This document shows positions 10,389-36,938 of a stretch of DNA of 64,000 nucleotides, piece by piece. How positions within the stretch are numbered: the stretch's first letter is position 1; each line of letters begins with the position of its first letter. The DNA lies in NCBI GenBank assembly GCA_039621445.1, contig CP154957.1, positions 44,946,309-45,010,308 on the forward strand. Reading direction: 5' to 3'. Made by a program: the position numbers and the translations under genes. The notes under the pieces are model-generated. The model did no database searches. It was not told the DNA's origin and saw only the letters and a list, made by a program, of their open reading frames with translations. This stretch comes from Euglena gracilis. Lineage: Eukaryota > Euglenida > Euglenophyceae > Euglenales.

Positions 10389-13300
10389 GGGTCTCCACCG
10401 GATGGACGACGGACCACCCAAGCGGCGGCGGCTGGACGACGACGACGACGCGGAGGGGGAGGGGGAGGGCCCCGTGCGCTTCCACGTCACGGTGGGGGGC
10501 GGCGACCGCGGGGACCGCCGCAGCGACCGCAGCGAGGGCAGCGCGCCGCGGGGCAGGGACGACGACGAGGACGACGACGACCGCCGGGACGGCCGCCGCG
10601 ATGGTCGCGCGGGAGACGACGACCGGCGGGACCGGCGGCGGCGGTCTGCGCAGGACCGCCATCCCTGGCGTGATTGGGTAGCGTTTTTTTAGGCTTGGTG
10701 ATTTAGGGGGAGAGGGTGGGTTGGCTGGCATGTGAGTGGTGGGTGGGTGGGGGTTGGGCTGAGTGGTTGGGACTCCCCACATGGGGGGGGGAGTCTATTT
10801 TTTGGACCCCAAAATTAACCCCCCCCCTCCAAGAGTGGGTCCAGTCCCCCGAGCCCCCAAGTATCCCCCCTGCTCGCCCCAAAAAACCAAACCGGTCGGT
10901 GGTGGCTTCACAATTGGTGAGGGGGTAGGGGGTACCGAGCGTCCAACCCGCCTTTCTGTCCGGTGGGTCCGGGTTCCGAAGGTCTCCGGCCTAGCGCCCG
11001 GTGGTTGGCCGCGGCATTTCGGGGGCAGCGGAACGCGAAGGACCGGGCGGGGGGGGGGGGGGGGGGGCCAGGGCCTGGGACAGTGGCCGGTGGCGGGCCT
11101 GGGGCCCGAGGAGCGCGGCCCCTCCCGCGCCCCCCCGGGGCCCCCCCGGCAACACCGCGGGCCGTACTCCATCCGCAGCTTCCCGGTCGACCCGGAGGAC
11201 GACGACCGAGGCATTGTGTTCCGCCCAAGCCAGTGCTGAGGCTTCGTGCAGGCCCCATCGCACATCTTTCTGGGGGGGGGGGGGTCGGCCAGAAAGTTGA
11301 AGTCGCGGAGCGTTGTTGTGGCAACAAAATTGATTTGCAGCCTCTGTTCCTCGCATCGGGTTGCCTGTAATTTGCCAGTAATTCACGTATTATGGGCGAT
11401 TTTGGCTGGGGTGGGTTGTGTGGTTGGTCCCCTCTCAAATGGGTCATTTTGAAGCAACAATGCTTCGGAAACTGGTCCAGCAGCCCGGCGCTGCAAGGGG
11501 GACGGAATTTTTCCCCCCTTTTTGGCACGCCCCTCAAGGCTCTTAGGGCTAAGGGATGGCCAATGGCCAGTCCGGGGATTGAACGAGATCAAAAATCAAA
11601 AAGTCGAAACGCATTTTTTGACATTTTGGGTGCATCGGCTGGTGGTCCAAGGTTGCTAGAAATCACCTTTTTTCCCCGCAGTCGACCCATTTTTGCCAAA
11701 TATACGGCCATTTTTTTGTTCCATTTTTCTTGTGAATATTTCAATGAACGTGGTGGGACGGGAAGGTTTTTTCCCCCGTCAAGGCCCGCCCGGGCCGGCA
11801 GCGGCGTGGCGCCACCTCGGCTGGAACCGCCGGGCCGGGGAGTGGCTCAACCCGGTGGACAGCCGCAAGCTGCGGGTGTGCGCCTCCTCCCTGGCGGGCG
11901 GCCACCTCGCGGACACCGTGGACCGCGGCGCGCTGTTCGAGAGCGAGGACCTGCCGTTCTCCTGGGTGCTCTTCGACTTCCAGGAGTGCGCGGTGCGGCC
12001 CTGCCAGGGTGGCTCTGCCGCCATCGATGCAGCCGCCCCACGCCGTTTTTTTTTTGTTTATTCCTCGGCTTGTGTTTGTGTCTGCCCCCTCCGTGTTTTC
12101 CTCCATTTTTCCCCATCTCTTTGAAAGGCAACAGCCAGCCCCATGAAACAAGCAAGACCCGCAAGCAAGATCTGGCAGCATACAGCAACGGACCGAAAAA
12201 TAAGTCCCAAATAAGTAAATGGATTTATGCGTGGATGCCTGTCTCCGGGTAGGTGGGCTGTTGCGTTGCGCCGCCGAGGGGTTGGGCCGCCCTGGCCCCA
12301 GCCGCTACACGCTGGCCCACCGCGGGGAGGGGGACGCGGCGTGCCCCCGCTCCTGGCAGCTCGAGGGCTCCAACGACAACCGGCAGTGGCAGGTGCTGTC
12401 CCACCTCATCCATTGCTTAAGGGGTGCTCCCCTGGAGGGGACACCTCTACTAGCCACCCCCCCCCTGGGTGGGTTATACCAGACTGCTGCCTCTGGCGGT
12501 GCGCTTCTATTTGGACCTTGTATGATTTTGGTTGATTTCCTTTAGGAATCAATCACATCAAAATGGGGGGGGGGGTGCACTTGCAGTGGAACGCAGCCTT
12601 CGGCAGCAGGGGATGCGCTTTTATTTGGACCCTGCGCTTGTAGCGGCCCCGCGCTTCTATTGGGGGGGAGTTAACGGTTTTTCAGAGTGATTCACTGGTT
12701 TTTTTGTCTCCAGGGATGGTCAGAAGTGCTACAACCCGACGCCGAAATGTGTTGATTTTGAGGCATTTTTGACCAATAGCCTCTGTGGACGTTTTGGGAG
12801 TGATGACTGGTTCTTGCGGAGTGACCCCCAGTTATCAGCAATGGTATGGCCCCGCCACAACAATGACGGCACCCTTGGCCCAGGCCCTTGCCCGCTGGGA
12901 GAGAGGGCAGCCGTGTGGGGTGGCTTTTGTTTCAGGAATGGAGAGCAGGGCAGCAGTCAATCCTGGTCCAGTCTTCGAAACACGCTGGGGGGGGGGAAGC
13001 AGGCATTATTTTTCAGGCAATTTTTTTTCCAAAATTTTAAGGCATTTTAAGGCATTTGTTATTTCACCATTTGAGTCTTTCTAGGGCTATTTTCCAGGAC
13101 GTCCAAGGGCAGTCCGGGTTCACCTTTTTTTTTGCACCTTTGTCCAAAAACAAAAAGTCAAGAATCGTATTTTTTGAGTTTTGTTTGGATAATTGCAGTG
13201 TTCCAGCGATGCCAGAAATCATTTTTCCTCGGAGTAGGCCTGTTTTTACCGAGATTTTGCACTCTCATTTTCGCTCGGTCGGAGAAAATTCTTCCAGTTT

Positions 13301-15438
13301 TAATGCATTTAAAGGTGTGTTTTAAGGCGCCTTAAAATAATGCCTGGGGGAAGTTAACGGCATCTCTCTGTACTCCGCTAGGGAAGGGTCTTTCCTTGGA
13401 CTTTTTCCCCCCAGCCCAGCAGGTGATATTTTGCTCTTTTTCCTCTCAAAATGGTCATTTTGAGGTTGATGGCTCATGGACTTTTTAGATTTAGGTTTGC
13501 CAAACATGTCATTTTTATCCATTTTTGGCCAAAAAGTGCTCTTGTGTTAAACTTCACCAGTGAAGTTCACCGTTGGGTCAGGCAGAGGGGGGGGGGAGGG
13601 GTCTCCAATCGCCATTTTGGCTGCTGCCACACTTGGCCCGTGTTCTGGCTCGGTTTTGTGGCCCACAACCCTCATTTTGGGGTGTGTTTTATGCTGTTTT
13701 TTTTTAGGGGGTCAAAAATTGATTATTTTCAAAATATGGCAATGGAGCAAAATCAAAGAAAATGTTCGGCAACCTGAAAACAAAGCCCCTGAAACGCCCT
13801 GTCTAACGATACCCTCACCCCCCCACCCCCCAACTGGGGGGCTCAGCCCACTCCTCCTCATATCCATATTTGTATTCGAAAGTTGGCCCCCGCGACCGGG
13901 CCTTCGATCGTGGCTCTTGGGCCAAGCGTCCCGAGGGAGGGGCGAGAGGTCGTGGAACTTGGCAGGGGACACCTGGGGCCAATCACAGACCGGCGGGGCC
14001 CTGCCGGCAGTCGGATCGCTCCACGGGCGGCTGGGAGCTGAAGACGAGCACGTTCTTCCGGTACCTGCGGCTGGTGCTGGACCCGCAGGGCAACAGCCGC
14101 GGCGGCTCGGCGCTGTCCTTCAACGGCTTCGACGTGTACGGCGACCTGCAAGTGCCGGTGTGGCTCCGCCCTGAGGTTTTCAAACCTCTCCCCACAGTGG
14201 GAGGAAACCCCGTCATGAAAACCCGCAAATGCCACAAGTCGGGCATTTGCCTCATGGTTCTGGGGAGGGTATTGAGGGTATTGCCCGTGATAGCCTCGTA
14301 CGAATTTTTGGAGCCGACAAAATTTTTTATTTGGCTGAAAATGGTTTGAAAACCACGCTTTTAAATTGATTCTATGTTGTGTCTGCCCGCACAAACCAAA
14401 AACAAAACAAAACAGAACAAGTTTACGGAGGAGTGAAAGAGGAGAAGGAGGAGGAGGAAAAGGGAGGAGGTGTAGGATTGGATGAAGAGATAGTAATCAA
14501 ATGAAAAAATGCTTACAAATCAGTATGTCAACGAAGTGGTATGTGAGTGGCTGGCTGGAGGCTAATGCCATCCAAACTGATTCGTGGCACGGGGTTTGGA
14601 GAATCCCAGTGCCAAGTTAACCAACTTAATGTTTTAACATGGGGTTGTTGAAGAAAATATGGGATTGGATTGGTTGAAATGAATCAGAAACCACACATAA
14701 AACTTGAAAGAACAAGTGCCATGGTACGCGCGACGTTTTGAAAGCCATTTCCGTTTCCAAATGAGTCAACAACCATCGACACTGCCAACGACCCAGCCGC
14801 GAATGCCCCGGCGTGGCCCCCCCACAGCACGCCCACCCCTCCCATCGCAGAGCAAGTCGGCCCCGGCCGTGGCCCCGCCCGCCCCCACCGGCTTCCCAGC
14901 GCTTGGCGGCCCACTGCCCAACCATAGGGTCACTTAACACATGTGTGACCCCCAGGCGGGAGTAGGTGGGCTTTCGAGAGTGGTGGGTAGGTGTGTTGGG
15001 CCCCCCGGGGGGGGGGGGGGGTGGAGTGCACCATGGGTCAGATTCAGGCCGGGTTGGAAATTGGGTTGAAAACGGGTTGAAAAATTTTTTTCGGAGTTTT
15101 CGAATTTTTTAATTTGCCAATTTTTGGCTGGATTTTAGGGTGGGTAAGGTGGGTGGATGGTTAACCCCTCTGGGGGGGGGGGGGGGGTTGTGGGTGGGTG
15201 GGTTTTCGAAGAGAAAAAAAAGTGGGTGGGTGGATTTGGGCCCCGGGAAATGTGCCCACCCCCCCCCTGGAGGTCACTAAGTGAATCCATGTGCGTGACA
15301 GCCCCGGGGCCTCCCCCGCCATGGCCCTGGCGCCGTCCGCCCTCCCCACCATGCCGGGGCTGCAGGCAGCCATGTTGGGCGACCTGTCCGGCGCGCTACC
15401 GATGCTGATGCCACAGCCAGGGGGCGCGGACCCCCGGG
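10389..15438 (+). CDS. F5/8-type (discoidin-like) domain protein with charged N-terminal segment, multi-exon
   Basis: I do not recognise the exact protein. Exons, with approximate ends: 10389-10678 (candidate ATG at 10402, MDDGPPKRRRLDDDDD then runs of Asp/Arg, NLS-like KRRR); about 11080-11222 (GPYSIRSFPVDPEDDDRGIV); about 11795-12005 (WNRRAGEWLNPVDSRKLRVC... then FSWVLFDFQECAVRP); 12302 to about 12410 (RYTLAHRGEG... SWQLEGSNDNRQWQVLSHL); and 14011-14151 (FFRYLRLVLDPQGNSRGG then LSFNGFDVYGDLQ). The order NP, W-x-x-D-x, YTLxH, WxLEGSND, FRYxR, GFxxYG is the hallmark of the F5/8-like domains attached to BTB or HECT proteins in other eukaryotes. Two Pro/Ala-rich candidate exons follow (about 14800-14937 and 15302-15438); they are less certain. 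The 3' end is unknown, and it could continue into the PUF gene downstream. Confidence 0.62.
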
Positions 15439-15439
15439 T

Positions 15440-17355
15440 GGGATGCCACGGGAGGTAGGTTCGTGGGAGGTCGGTTGCCGCGGCCGGCCAGCGCCCAACC
15501 AAAACAGGGATTTGGTTGGGCCGCGGCCCAACCACGGCAATATTTTGCTGTCAGAATTCACCCTACCTCCCATGACTGACCACCCCTGACAACCGGCTGG
15601 GGGGGGGGGTAGGGTTTTACGTGAGCTTTGGTTATGTACAAAGGGGAGAAGTCCCCCCCTCCCCTCCTCCAAGGGCCGAAGGACTCCGACCCCAGACCCC
15701 CCTGGAGCCCTGAATTGGGAACCCCAAAAACCAAAAAAAAAACCAAAAATTTTCTTCCCCAGCGCTTTGCGCCGAAAACTTATGTTTTTATCAATCTAGT
15801 GAAAAATCAATCTGTTTTTTTTTTGTCAATCTAATGAAAATTTTCCTGAAAATGCAATTTTGGGCATTTTTCAAAAAAATTTCCGGCACTTTGCATTTCT
15901 TTCCCCAGGAGGGGTCCAGGACCACCCTCCTCCTCGCCCCCTCCCCCTCTCGCTTAACACCCTGCGGGGGGGACCCACCTGCCTAAAAACCCCTTATTGT
16001 AGAGTGGGTGTCTCATGTAATGGATGCCCGCTCCGCCAGAGCTCTACTATTTGGAACCTGCCCTTGTAGTGGGCAGCACATCCTTTTCCAACAGAGTTTC
16101 CCATTTTGCCTCATTTTAGTCGAATCCGAGGCTGGCGACGTGCACTCCAGTGCCCCCAGCAGGTCGGATTGGCCTTCCAAATCGGAGTTGAATAGTTTGT
16201 CAGCAGTGGGAAGCTTGCTTTTTTGAGTCAAGTTACAAACCTTGCCACAATTCCATTGAATGACTGCCCTGCTTCTGCTTCTACTAGTTTTCCGGGGGTG
16301 GGGATGCTCTTGCAGTGGACGCTCTCTCCGTCAGAGGGGGGGGGTGCTTGTACTGTGCTATTACTAGTACTCTATTATTGGGGTGGGGCTACCAGGAAGG
16401 TCTGCAACCTTTCTTCCAGACAGCAGCCTTGCGGAAGCCCCTGGTAGGAGAGGAATCGCGCAAAGTGACGTTTTGTCCCTCCGAACTTTTTCTGCTGCCA
16501 AAAAGTATTGCATCAGAATGTATTGTATGGTTTGGGGGGGATCATCCATTTCCTTAGCCAAAAAGACTGTAATTGGGGGTTGATTTGCCTGCTTGTCCAG
16601 CACATGGGTGTCAGAACAGTTTCCTCCGGGGGGGGGGGGGGCTTTTGGTGCAAGCTTTTAGGAAAACAGCTCGTTACCGCCTGGCCGCCCTTTGGGGGTA
16701 AAGTGCCAATGAGAGAAGTCAATCTTGGTAAAACTGCCGAATTTCACAACGAAGTCCTTTTTTTTTGTTCCCTAAGTGAGGCGTATTTCAACAGCCGCCC
16801 GAAGGTCGGGGAGACGGTAGCCATTTTCCAACCCCCGCACACGTGAATTTTGGTACAAAACAAGCTGAGATCTTTCCATTTCCTGAGACCAGCATGAAGA
16901 AACACATCAGGGTAGACAAAAAAATACGAAATAGAAAATAACATACAATAATTACAGTAAAATTATTTCGGTAAAGTTGGGTTTCTGGAAAAATGATTTT
17001 GGTAATTAGAAAACAGGAACAGTGACTGGGATCGTGGCAGGGGAGCCTTGCTGTGTCGTCTCAGGGAGAGTCAAGTCGAAATGGCGAGGGCACATTCACC
17101 ACAATGTCACCTATTTTTTATGCGGTGGCAAAAAAATCTCTTTCCCAAATCCCGGACCCCCCCTCCTTTTGACACCTATGGTCCAGACACCTATTCCCCC
17201 CCCCCCGGTCAAACACACAGCCTTCTGACCGCAGCTCCTCCTCGGCCCCACTGCCCCTTTTGTCCCCGTCAAGCCCGGGCCGCCGCTTCCCGTCGCCCCC
17301 TGCGTTGTGCCATCCACGTGCCACCCATTTGTTCGTTGCCCGGGCCAACCAGCAG
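15440..17355. other. intergenic or intronic stretch, no gene seen
   Basis: Contains C/G runs, AT-rich segments and a perfect palindrome near 15511-15530 (ggttgggccgcggcccaacc). Short open frames have no recognisable domain. Confidence 0.5.
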
Positions 17356-31822
<14,467 letters not shown>

Positions 31823-31849
31823 CCCTCATGACACGGGGGGCAGGCGAAC

Positions 31850-32335
31850 GGGACCCAGACAACACCATCACATTCTATTCGTGGAATTTACGTGGCATGC
31901 GTTTGCTTTTCCTGGCACAAACGGTGGATCAGGTTGCAGAACTGCCGCAGAGGCTGCCATCATTTCCGATCTACGCAAGCTTTATTCATCAAAATTTTTA
32001 TCAAGGCATAAAAGCTTCAAAAATCTCTCCTAGAAAAATATGCTGATTCTTTGGGAAATATTTTTTTAAAGAAATGGCAAGGAGGGGCTACCCTTTTTCC
32101 GGGAAAAGCAGAAGCCCAACCCCGAGGTTCAATCACGCTTTGTGGGTTTAATGTTCGAACAATTCCGAGCGAGAACCCCAACTGACTCCCCAGGGTGCCC
32201 CTCTGTCGTGGAGTTTGGATGGAAAAAACCCTTGACATCCAACAGGATCAACTCTTTGACAAAATAGTTGTTGGCAACATTTTGCATTCCAATTTCCCAC
32301 TGGAAAGCACATAGCACCAAGGGAGCAGGGGTTTT
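31850..32335 (+). mobile_element. DIRS copy C, part 1: tyrosine recombinase fragment, split by copy A
   Basis: A plus-strand, 5'-truncated relic. Translation in pieces gives NLRGMRLLFLAQTV, FFGKYFFKEMARRGYPF, WSLDGKNP and LTSNRINSLTK, matching in order the recombinase of copies A and B (for example LLWSLDGKRPLTSERVNSLTK). It ends HWKAHSTKGAG at 32335. A stop codon and frameshifts show decay, and Lys replaces the Arg of the HxxR box. It continues at 36963 on the other side of copy A. It begins just after the stop of the PUF gene. Confidence 0.8.
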
Positions 32336-32392
32336 CGGACTCCCACGACAGAGGAAGGGGGGGGAAGGGACCAAGAGGGCGAAGCACAAGAA

Positions 32393-32491
32393 GATGGTGA
32401 GGTCCTGCTTTCCTTGCCGGTTGTTCTGTTCTGGTGTGTTTGTGCGTGCGCGGGGGGTGCTTCTTACTGCGCCTTTGTTGCCGGAGTTGGC
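32393..32491 (+). repeat. copy A terminal inverted repeat, 3' end of element
   Basis: agatggtgaggtcctgcttt through ccggagttggc. It is the inverted copy of 36840-36938 with only a few changes. It lies about 57 bases inside the outer end, as in DIRS elements where extensions beyond the ITR differ between ends. Confidence 0.88.
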
Positions 32492-32714
32492 GATGATGAG
32501 GCCTCGTCCGACACCTTGGCGAAGTGGAACCGTCGTGGCCCCGCCCCCCCCCCCCTCACGCATGGTTGCTTGCTGGGGGGCCCCCCCCTGATGGGGATGG
32601 TGGTCTCTTTCTGGTGTGTTGCTGGGTGGGTGGTTGGGGCTGCTTGGTTGGGGGTCCCTTTTCTGGTTGGGATGTTTTTCTTTTTCTGCTGATTTTTTGG
32701 GTGGGGGGGTTGGG

Positions 32715-32815
32715 CTCACCATCTTCTTGTGCTTCGCCCTCTTGGTCCCTTCCTCCCCCTTCCTCTGTCGTGGGAGTCCGAGACCATTCGGGCTCCGCAC
32801 TTCGAGATGGTGAGG
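32715..32815. repeat. copy A internal complementary region (circle-junction template)
   Basis: The first part is complementary to the element's left extension (ctcaccatcttcttgtgctt ... gtgggagtccg). The second part is complementary to the right extension (agaccattcgggctccgcac ...). The two outer ends are therefore fused here head to tail, as DIRS replication models require. Confidence 0.88.
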
Positions 32816-32829
32816 TACTGTGCACCCCC

Positions 32830-33780
32830 CTTTGGGCCATAATATCTTGAATTTTTGAAACGACACCAAGTCGCAAATAATGAGCTTGGAAGGCCCCAAA
32901 ATTTTTCCACTGACCCAGCTGCTGGACTTCTTCCACTTGTAAACCAGCATTTTTCCACCATAAAACCCCAGCCCCTCTGGTGCTGTGGGGTTTCCAGTGG
33001 GTGGTGTCCACCCCCCCCCTCTTGCAGAATTTCTTTGGTGAGGGAATTCACCCTTTCTGATGTCAAAGGTCTTTTACCATCCAAAGACCATAACAAATTA
33101 TTTTTGTGCCCAACCATGTGGGCTGTCCTTTCCACATACTCTTTCAATAGGTGCCAGGGGCTGATGAGGGGGGTGTGTGGTAAATTCAAAACTTCCTCCC
33201 ACCTTGGGAATTGCCACCCTTTTCTTTGCAATAAAATGAAAATTTTTTCTCCCACGAAACTGATTTTTCGCTGTGTCCTGGCTAAATCAACCCCCTGTGG
33301 AGGGCCAAAAGCCTCCAACAAATGATGAGTCTGTTTCTGAGCTCTTTCACAGAGAGTTCTGAGAGGGGTCTTGATTGTCTGATGATGTTGTTTAGAAAAT
33401 CAGTGGGGTCCCAGAAATGGGCATACTTGCAGACATTGGAATTCCATTTCCTTTTCAATGGAGACAAAAGAGGTGAAAACCTCAATGACCCAAACCCTGG
33501 GAGTAATAAAACTGCTGCATATGCATTTCGTGCAGTGTTGAGGCTGTGAACAGCCAAATCAAGGATGGCCTCGGCCATCTTGTGGACTGTGCAGTCCTGC
33601 AGGGGCACCCCTTTGTGTAACAATTGGCCCACCAATGTCCTGAAGGCTGAATCATATCTCTTGACATTTCCCAGATTTTTTATGTAAGTGTCGATACTGG
33701 ACATCGAAACTTCCTGGGATTGTAATATTTGCCTGACACAATCAAGCAGGCCAATTTCCACCTTGGGGGGGGGCATCTCC
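32830..33780 (-). pseudogene. copy A tyrosine recombinase (frameshifted)
   Basis: Predicted integrase of the phage tyrosine-recombinase type, which would insert a circular DNA copy without target duplication. Landmarks on the minus strand: SSIDTYIKNLGNVKRYDSAF (N-terminal core-binding part), ELRNRLIICWRLLALHRG then DL (box A region), WSLDGKRPLTSERVNSLTK, PHSTRGAG (the HxxR pair), LGQWKNFGAFQAHYLRL (last Tyr as nucleophile). The frame changes at a nine-G run (about 33011-33019); eight would keep one frame. The protein then runs on into the internal complementary region with no stop at its expected end. Confidence 0.82.
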
Positions 33781-35306
33781 TCCCCCCAGCAGTTGGTGAA
33801 TAGACCCCATTGGGGGGGTACCAACAAAACTTTGCTGCCTGGCTTTCTGATTGCCATTAATTGGCGCCACCATGATGTTGAAGCCCAGTGGGGTACGATC
33901 AACAGACAAGTCAGGTCTGGGTTTACCATTAATCTCTGAACCCATTGGGGAATGATGCTCCAGGGAGGGTTGGCATAAACTGGGGGGAGACCCCTTAAAT
34001 CTGCCTTCAGAGCATCCACCAGCAAAGCCCCTTGGTGGGGGTATCGACAAACAAACTTGGGGAATTTTTTGTTGCTGGGTGTGCAAAACATGTCCACCTC
34101 TGGGGTGATGTCCTGTCTGAAAAATTTCAGAATTTGGTGAAAGATATGTAGGTTTAGGGTATAATCCCCTGGGTCCTTTTGCTCCTTGGTCAGGGAGTCT
34201 GCCAATTGCTCTTTTGAGGGAACCCAAACCACCTGCAAATTGATTTGCTTTTCTTGGCAATGATACAGCAGGGGTTTTAAAATGGAATTTAGGTAGGGCT
34301 TTTTCCTCCCCATTTTGTTAGATAACTTACAGCCACTTGGCTGTCCACATGAAGCATTATGGTTTGTTTTGGTTTTGCCAGACTTTTTACTGTCTCCACT
34401 GCTGACATCAATTCTTTTTGGTTGATGTGAAGGATGTGCAGGTCCCTCCAAAAATCCTGCACTTTTTGGCCTGAGTTTTTGTCCAGCCCCCCCCATTGCC
34501 AGGTGCTGCTGTCTGAAAACAGATCCTGAGAGGCCTGGGATTGAAAGGCTCTGCCCACACCTGGCTGCAAAAACGCTTTTAACTCCACAATTTGATCTTT
34601 GACCCCCTGTGGAATGGTTAGGGTGTGGTCCCAACCCCACTTTGTGTGCAAATCCACCATTTTGCAAAGTTGATCTGTCAGAATTCTGAGAAATGGCATG
34701 GAGACTAAATAGCTTCTGACCTGCCCCACAATAGAGCTGAGTTTTCTGCAGCTCATTTTTTGTGCTGTGAGCACTTTTCCCAGCTCCTTTCTTAAGGATT
34801 TTAGTTTTTCCTGTGGGAATTCCAGCTGGCCCTTTTTCAAATTGACCCACTGGCCCAAATGTTTTATTTCCTGTGTGGGTTCCAGACAGGATTTGGGGAG
34901 GTTTAATCTGAAACCTGCCAATAAAAGGTCCTGCTTTATTTCTGCCAAATGCTGGGCTGCAGTCTTTTTGCTGGGGGCTAACAGCAAAATGTCGTCTAGG
35001 TAGATGAAAACTACCTTTCCCTCCTTTCTCCACTTCCTTTACCAGACTCTCACGAGAGTCATAAACTTTTGTGGCAGGCTGCTGATGCCAAAACATGCAG
35101 CTTGAAACTGCCAAGTTTCCCCCCCCCACTTGCATGCAGACATGTTTTTCCAGGCTGCTGTGCAGTTTTAGGTGAAAATAAGCATCTTTCAGATCTATTT
35201 TTCCACAGAACCATCCTTTTCTTAGGTATGGGAAAATGTTTCCCATGTGTTCCAGTCTGAACTTCTGGGGGGTGAAATAGTGATTTAACTGTCGACAATC
35301 TGAAAT
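33781..35306 (-). pseudogene. copy A reverse transcriptase-RNase H (frameshifted)
   Basis: Polymerase making the cDNA of the element. RT landmarks: LISDCRQLN, GKIDLKDAYFHLKLH (motif A Asp), then near 35000 FIYLDD followed by ILLLAPSKKTA (motif C YLDD). RNase H landmarks: LFSDSSTWQWGG, HINQKELMSAVETVK, LHVDSQVAVSYLTKWG. It is followed by VYANPPWSIIPQWV and LLIVPHWASTSWW, the region called Dam-like methyltransferase in DIRS elements. A nine-G run at 35119-35127 throws the frame just before the palm, and a one-base deletion at about 34309 brings it back. A long open frame at 33282-35246 therefore reads nonsense in its middle. Confidence 0.85.
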
Positions 35307-36760
35307 TAGTCATTCCTTGGTCTTTTCCCCTTCTTTTTTGGAAATTATGAAATAAGGGACAAAATGTTTTGCCTCCTCTGGGGGGATTTGCCTGGTTGCC
35401 CCTGCACATTCGTATTCTCTCAGAATTTTTTGGGCAGTCATTACTTCCTTGGGGGCTTTGAAGGGAACTTTTAAGGACATTAGAGGGGGGAGGGGAAGAT
35501 CTGCCATGACGCCTTCCCTTATCAGGTTTAATACCTCTCTGCTGGCACCTGCCTTTTCCCAGTGGGTGATACTGGCCTGCAAGGCTTTGTAAGGGGGCAC
35601 ACCTGGATGTAATGTGTCTGGGGATTCCACAGGCCCCATCACTCGGGTCCTTCCCCCTGGCTGCCCCATCACTGGGGTCACCTCTGGCCCTGCCATAGGG
35701 CTGCTCAAAGACAGGCTTTCCCCCTGTTTTTGAAAGATGGGGGAAGGTCTGTTTCTGCAGTGGGGAGGTACATATATAGCTGGGGGGTGTGGGCTGATTA
35801 TCTTCTGGGGGGGCCCTGGTGTAGCCAATCTTGGGCCTCCCCCCCAAGGGCTGATATCTTGAATGTACTGGCCTCCTGTGGCCACCTGAATTTGCTTGAA
35901 ATGGCCTCCATTGGCCTTGATATCTTGATTGTAATGGCCTCCATTGGCCTTCAGAGCCATCTGGCCTTCTTGGTCTCCATTGACCTTCTCTCCAGCACTT
36001 TTCTTGTGTCTTCTTTTTCCCTCTTGGTTCCCCAGATGAGCCACCATGGCTGAATTTTTCTGAGGGGTTTGATGCCACCTGTCTTGGCTGTGGCTTGCTT
36101 CCCCTGGGGGGAATGATTTTGAGGGTTCTGGGGGGATAGTTGGACATACCTCTCCCCACTGGGGTCCCCTGCTGGGATTCTGGGTTCTGTGTCCTTGAGA
36201 ATGGGCACCATGCCCTTTTGAATGATGGCTGCCATAGCCTTGGGCCCCAGGCCCTGTAGATAGATGGCCGCCATGGCCATTTTGAGGAGGGTTTCCACCT
36301 TCCTGACTTGAACCCTTTGAACTTGTCATATTTCCCCTGCCATAGGGGTGGGGATGAGAAGGGGGATGGGTAGTCTGCCAGACCTGTTTTTCCCGCTCCT
36401 GACAATGTTTCCTTGATTGATGACTGTGATGGGTTCCCATGACCCAATGGGCCTTGCCCTGGATGGCTCCTCTGACGCTTTGCTCTGACCACGAGTGTCC
36501 AGGGTCCATGGCCGTCACAAAAGCTTTGTTGAAAACAGGAAATTTCTGACGAACTGGGGGGCGGAAGGGTTGTGACGGCCACGGACGGACGTGTTGGCCC
36601 TGCTCCATCAGGTACTCCAGCGCCTGCAGTTCCTCGGTGTTTTCCAGCTTCGGCTGTCTGTCTTGAACGTCCTTGTGTTCCAACTTCCTCTTGACAGCTT
36701 GAAATTTTTTCCAACACATCTTTCATTGAATTCCGTTGAACACGTGTTTGATTTTTGAAT
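35307..36760 (-). pseudogene. copy A gag-like ORF, ended by a nonsense codon before RT
   Basis: Low-complexity, Gly/His/Gln/Trp-rich protein of probable nucleic-acid-binding, particle-forming role. The conserved block DGHGPWT followed by a basic stretch is shared with copies B and D. GQWRP repeats lie in the same frame, while another open frame reads ANGGHY repeats. The reading that continues into RT ends TKE then TGA at 35307-35309; copy B has Arg there. A shift between the two frames around 35700 separates the N-terminal half from the RT-proximal half. No zinc knuckle was seen. Confidence 0.72.
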
Positions 36761-36839
36761 GTCTTTGTCTTCAGTATTGACCGCACTCGTAGTGTTGCAA
36801 TTCTTTCTCCTTGAGGTCGAAGGGCAGGAATAGGAATCA

Positions 36840-36938
36840 GCCAACTCCGGCAACAAAAAGCAGTAAGAAGCACCCCCCGCGCACGCACAAACACACCAGA
36901 ACAGAACAGCCGGCAAGGAAAGCAGGACCTCACCATCT
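36840..36938 (-). repeat. copy A terminal inverted repeat, 5' end of element
   Basis: gccaactccggcaacaaaaa through gcaggacctcaccatct, the inverse of 32393-32491. The adjacent extension cgcagtgcggagcccgaatg leads to the element end. Confidence 0.88.

Noticed and set aside
32129-32950. 273-codon minus-strand frame at the left end of DIRS copy A
   Set aside because: It crosses the copy A end into copy C read on the wrong strand, and includes the terminal repeat and internal complementary region.
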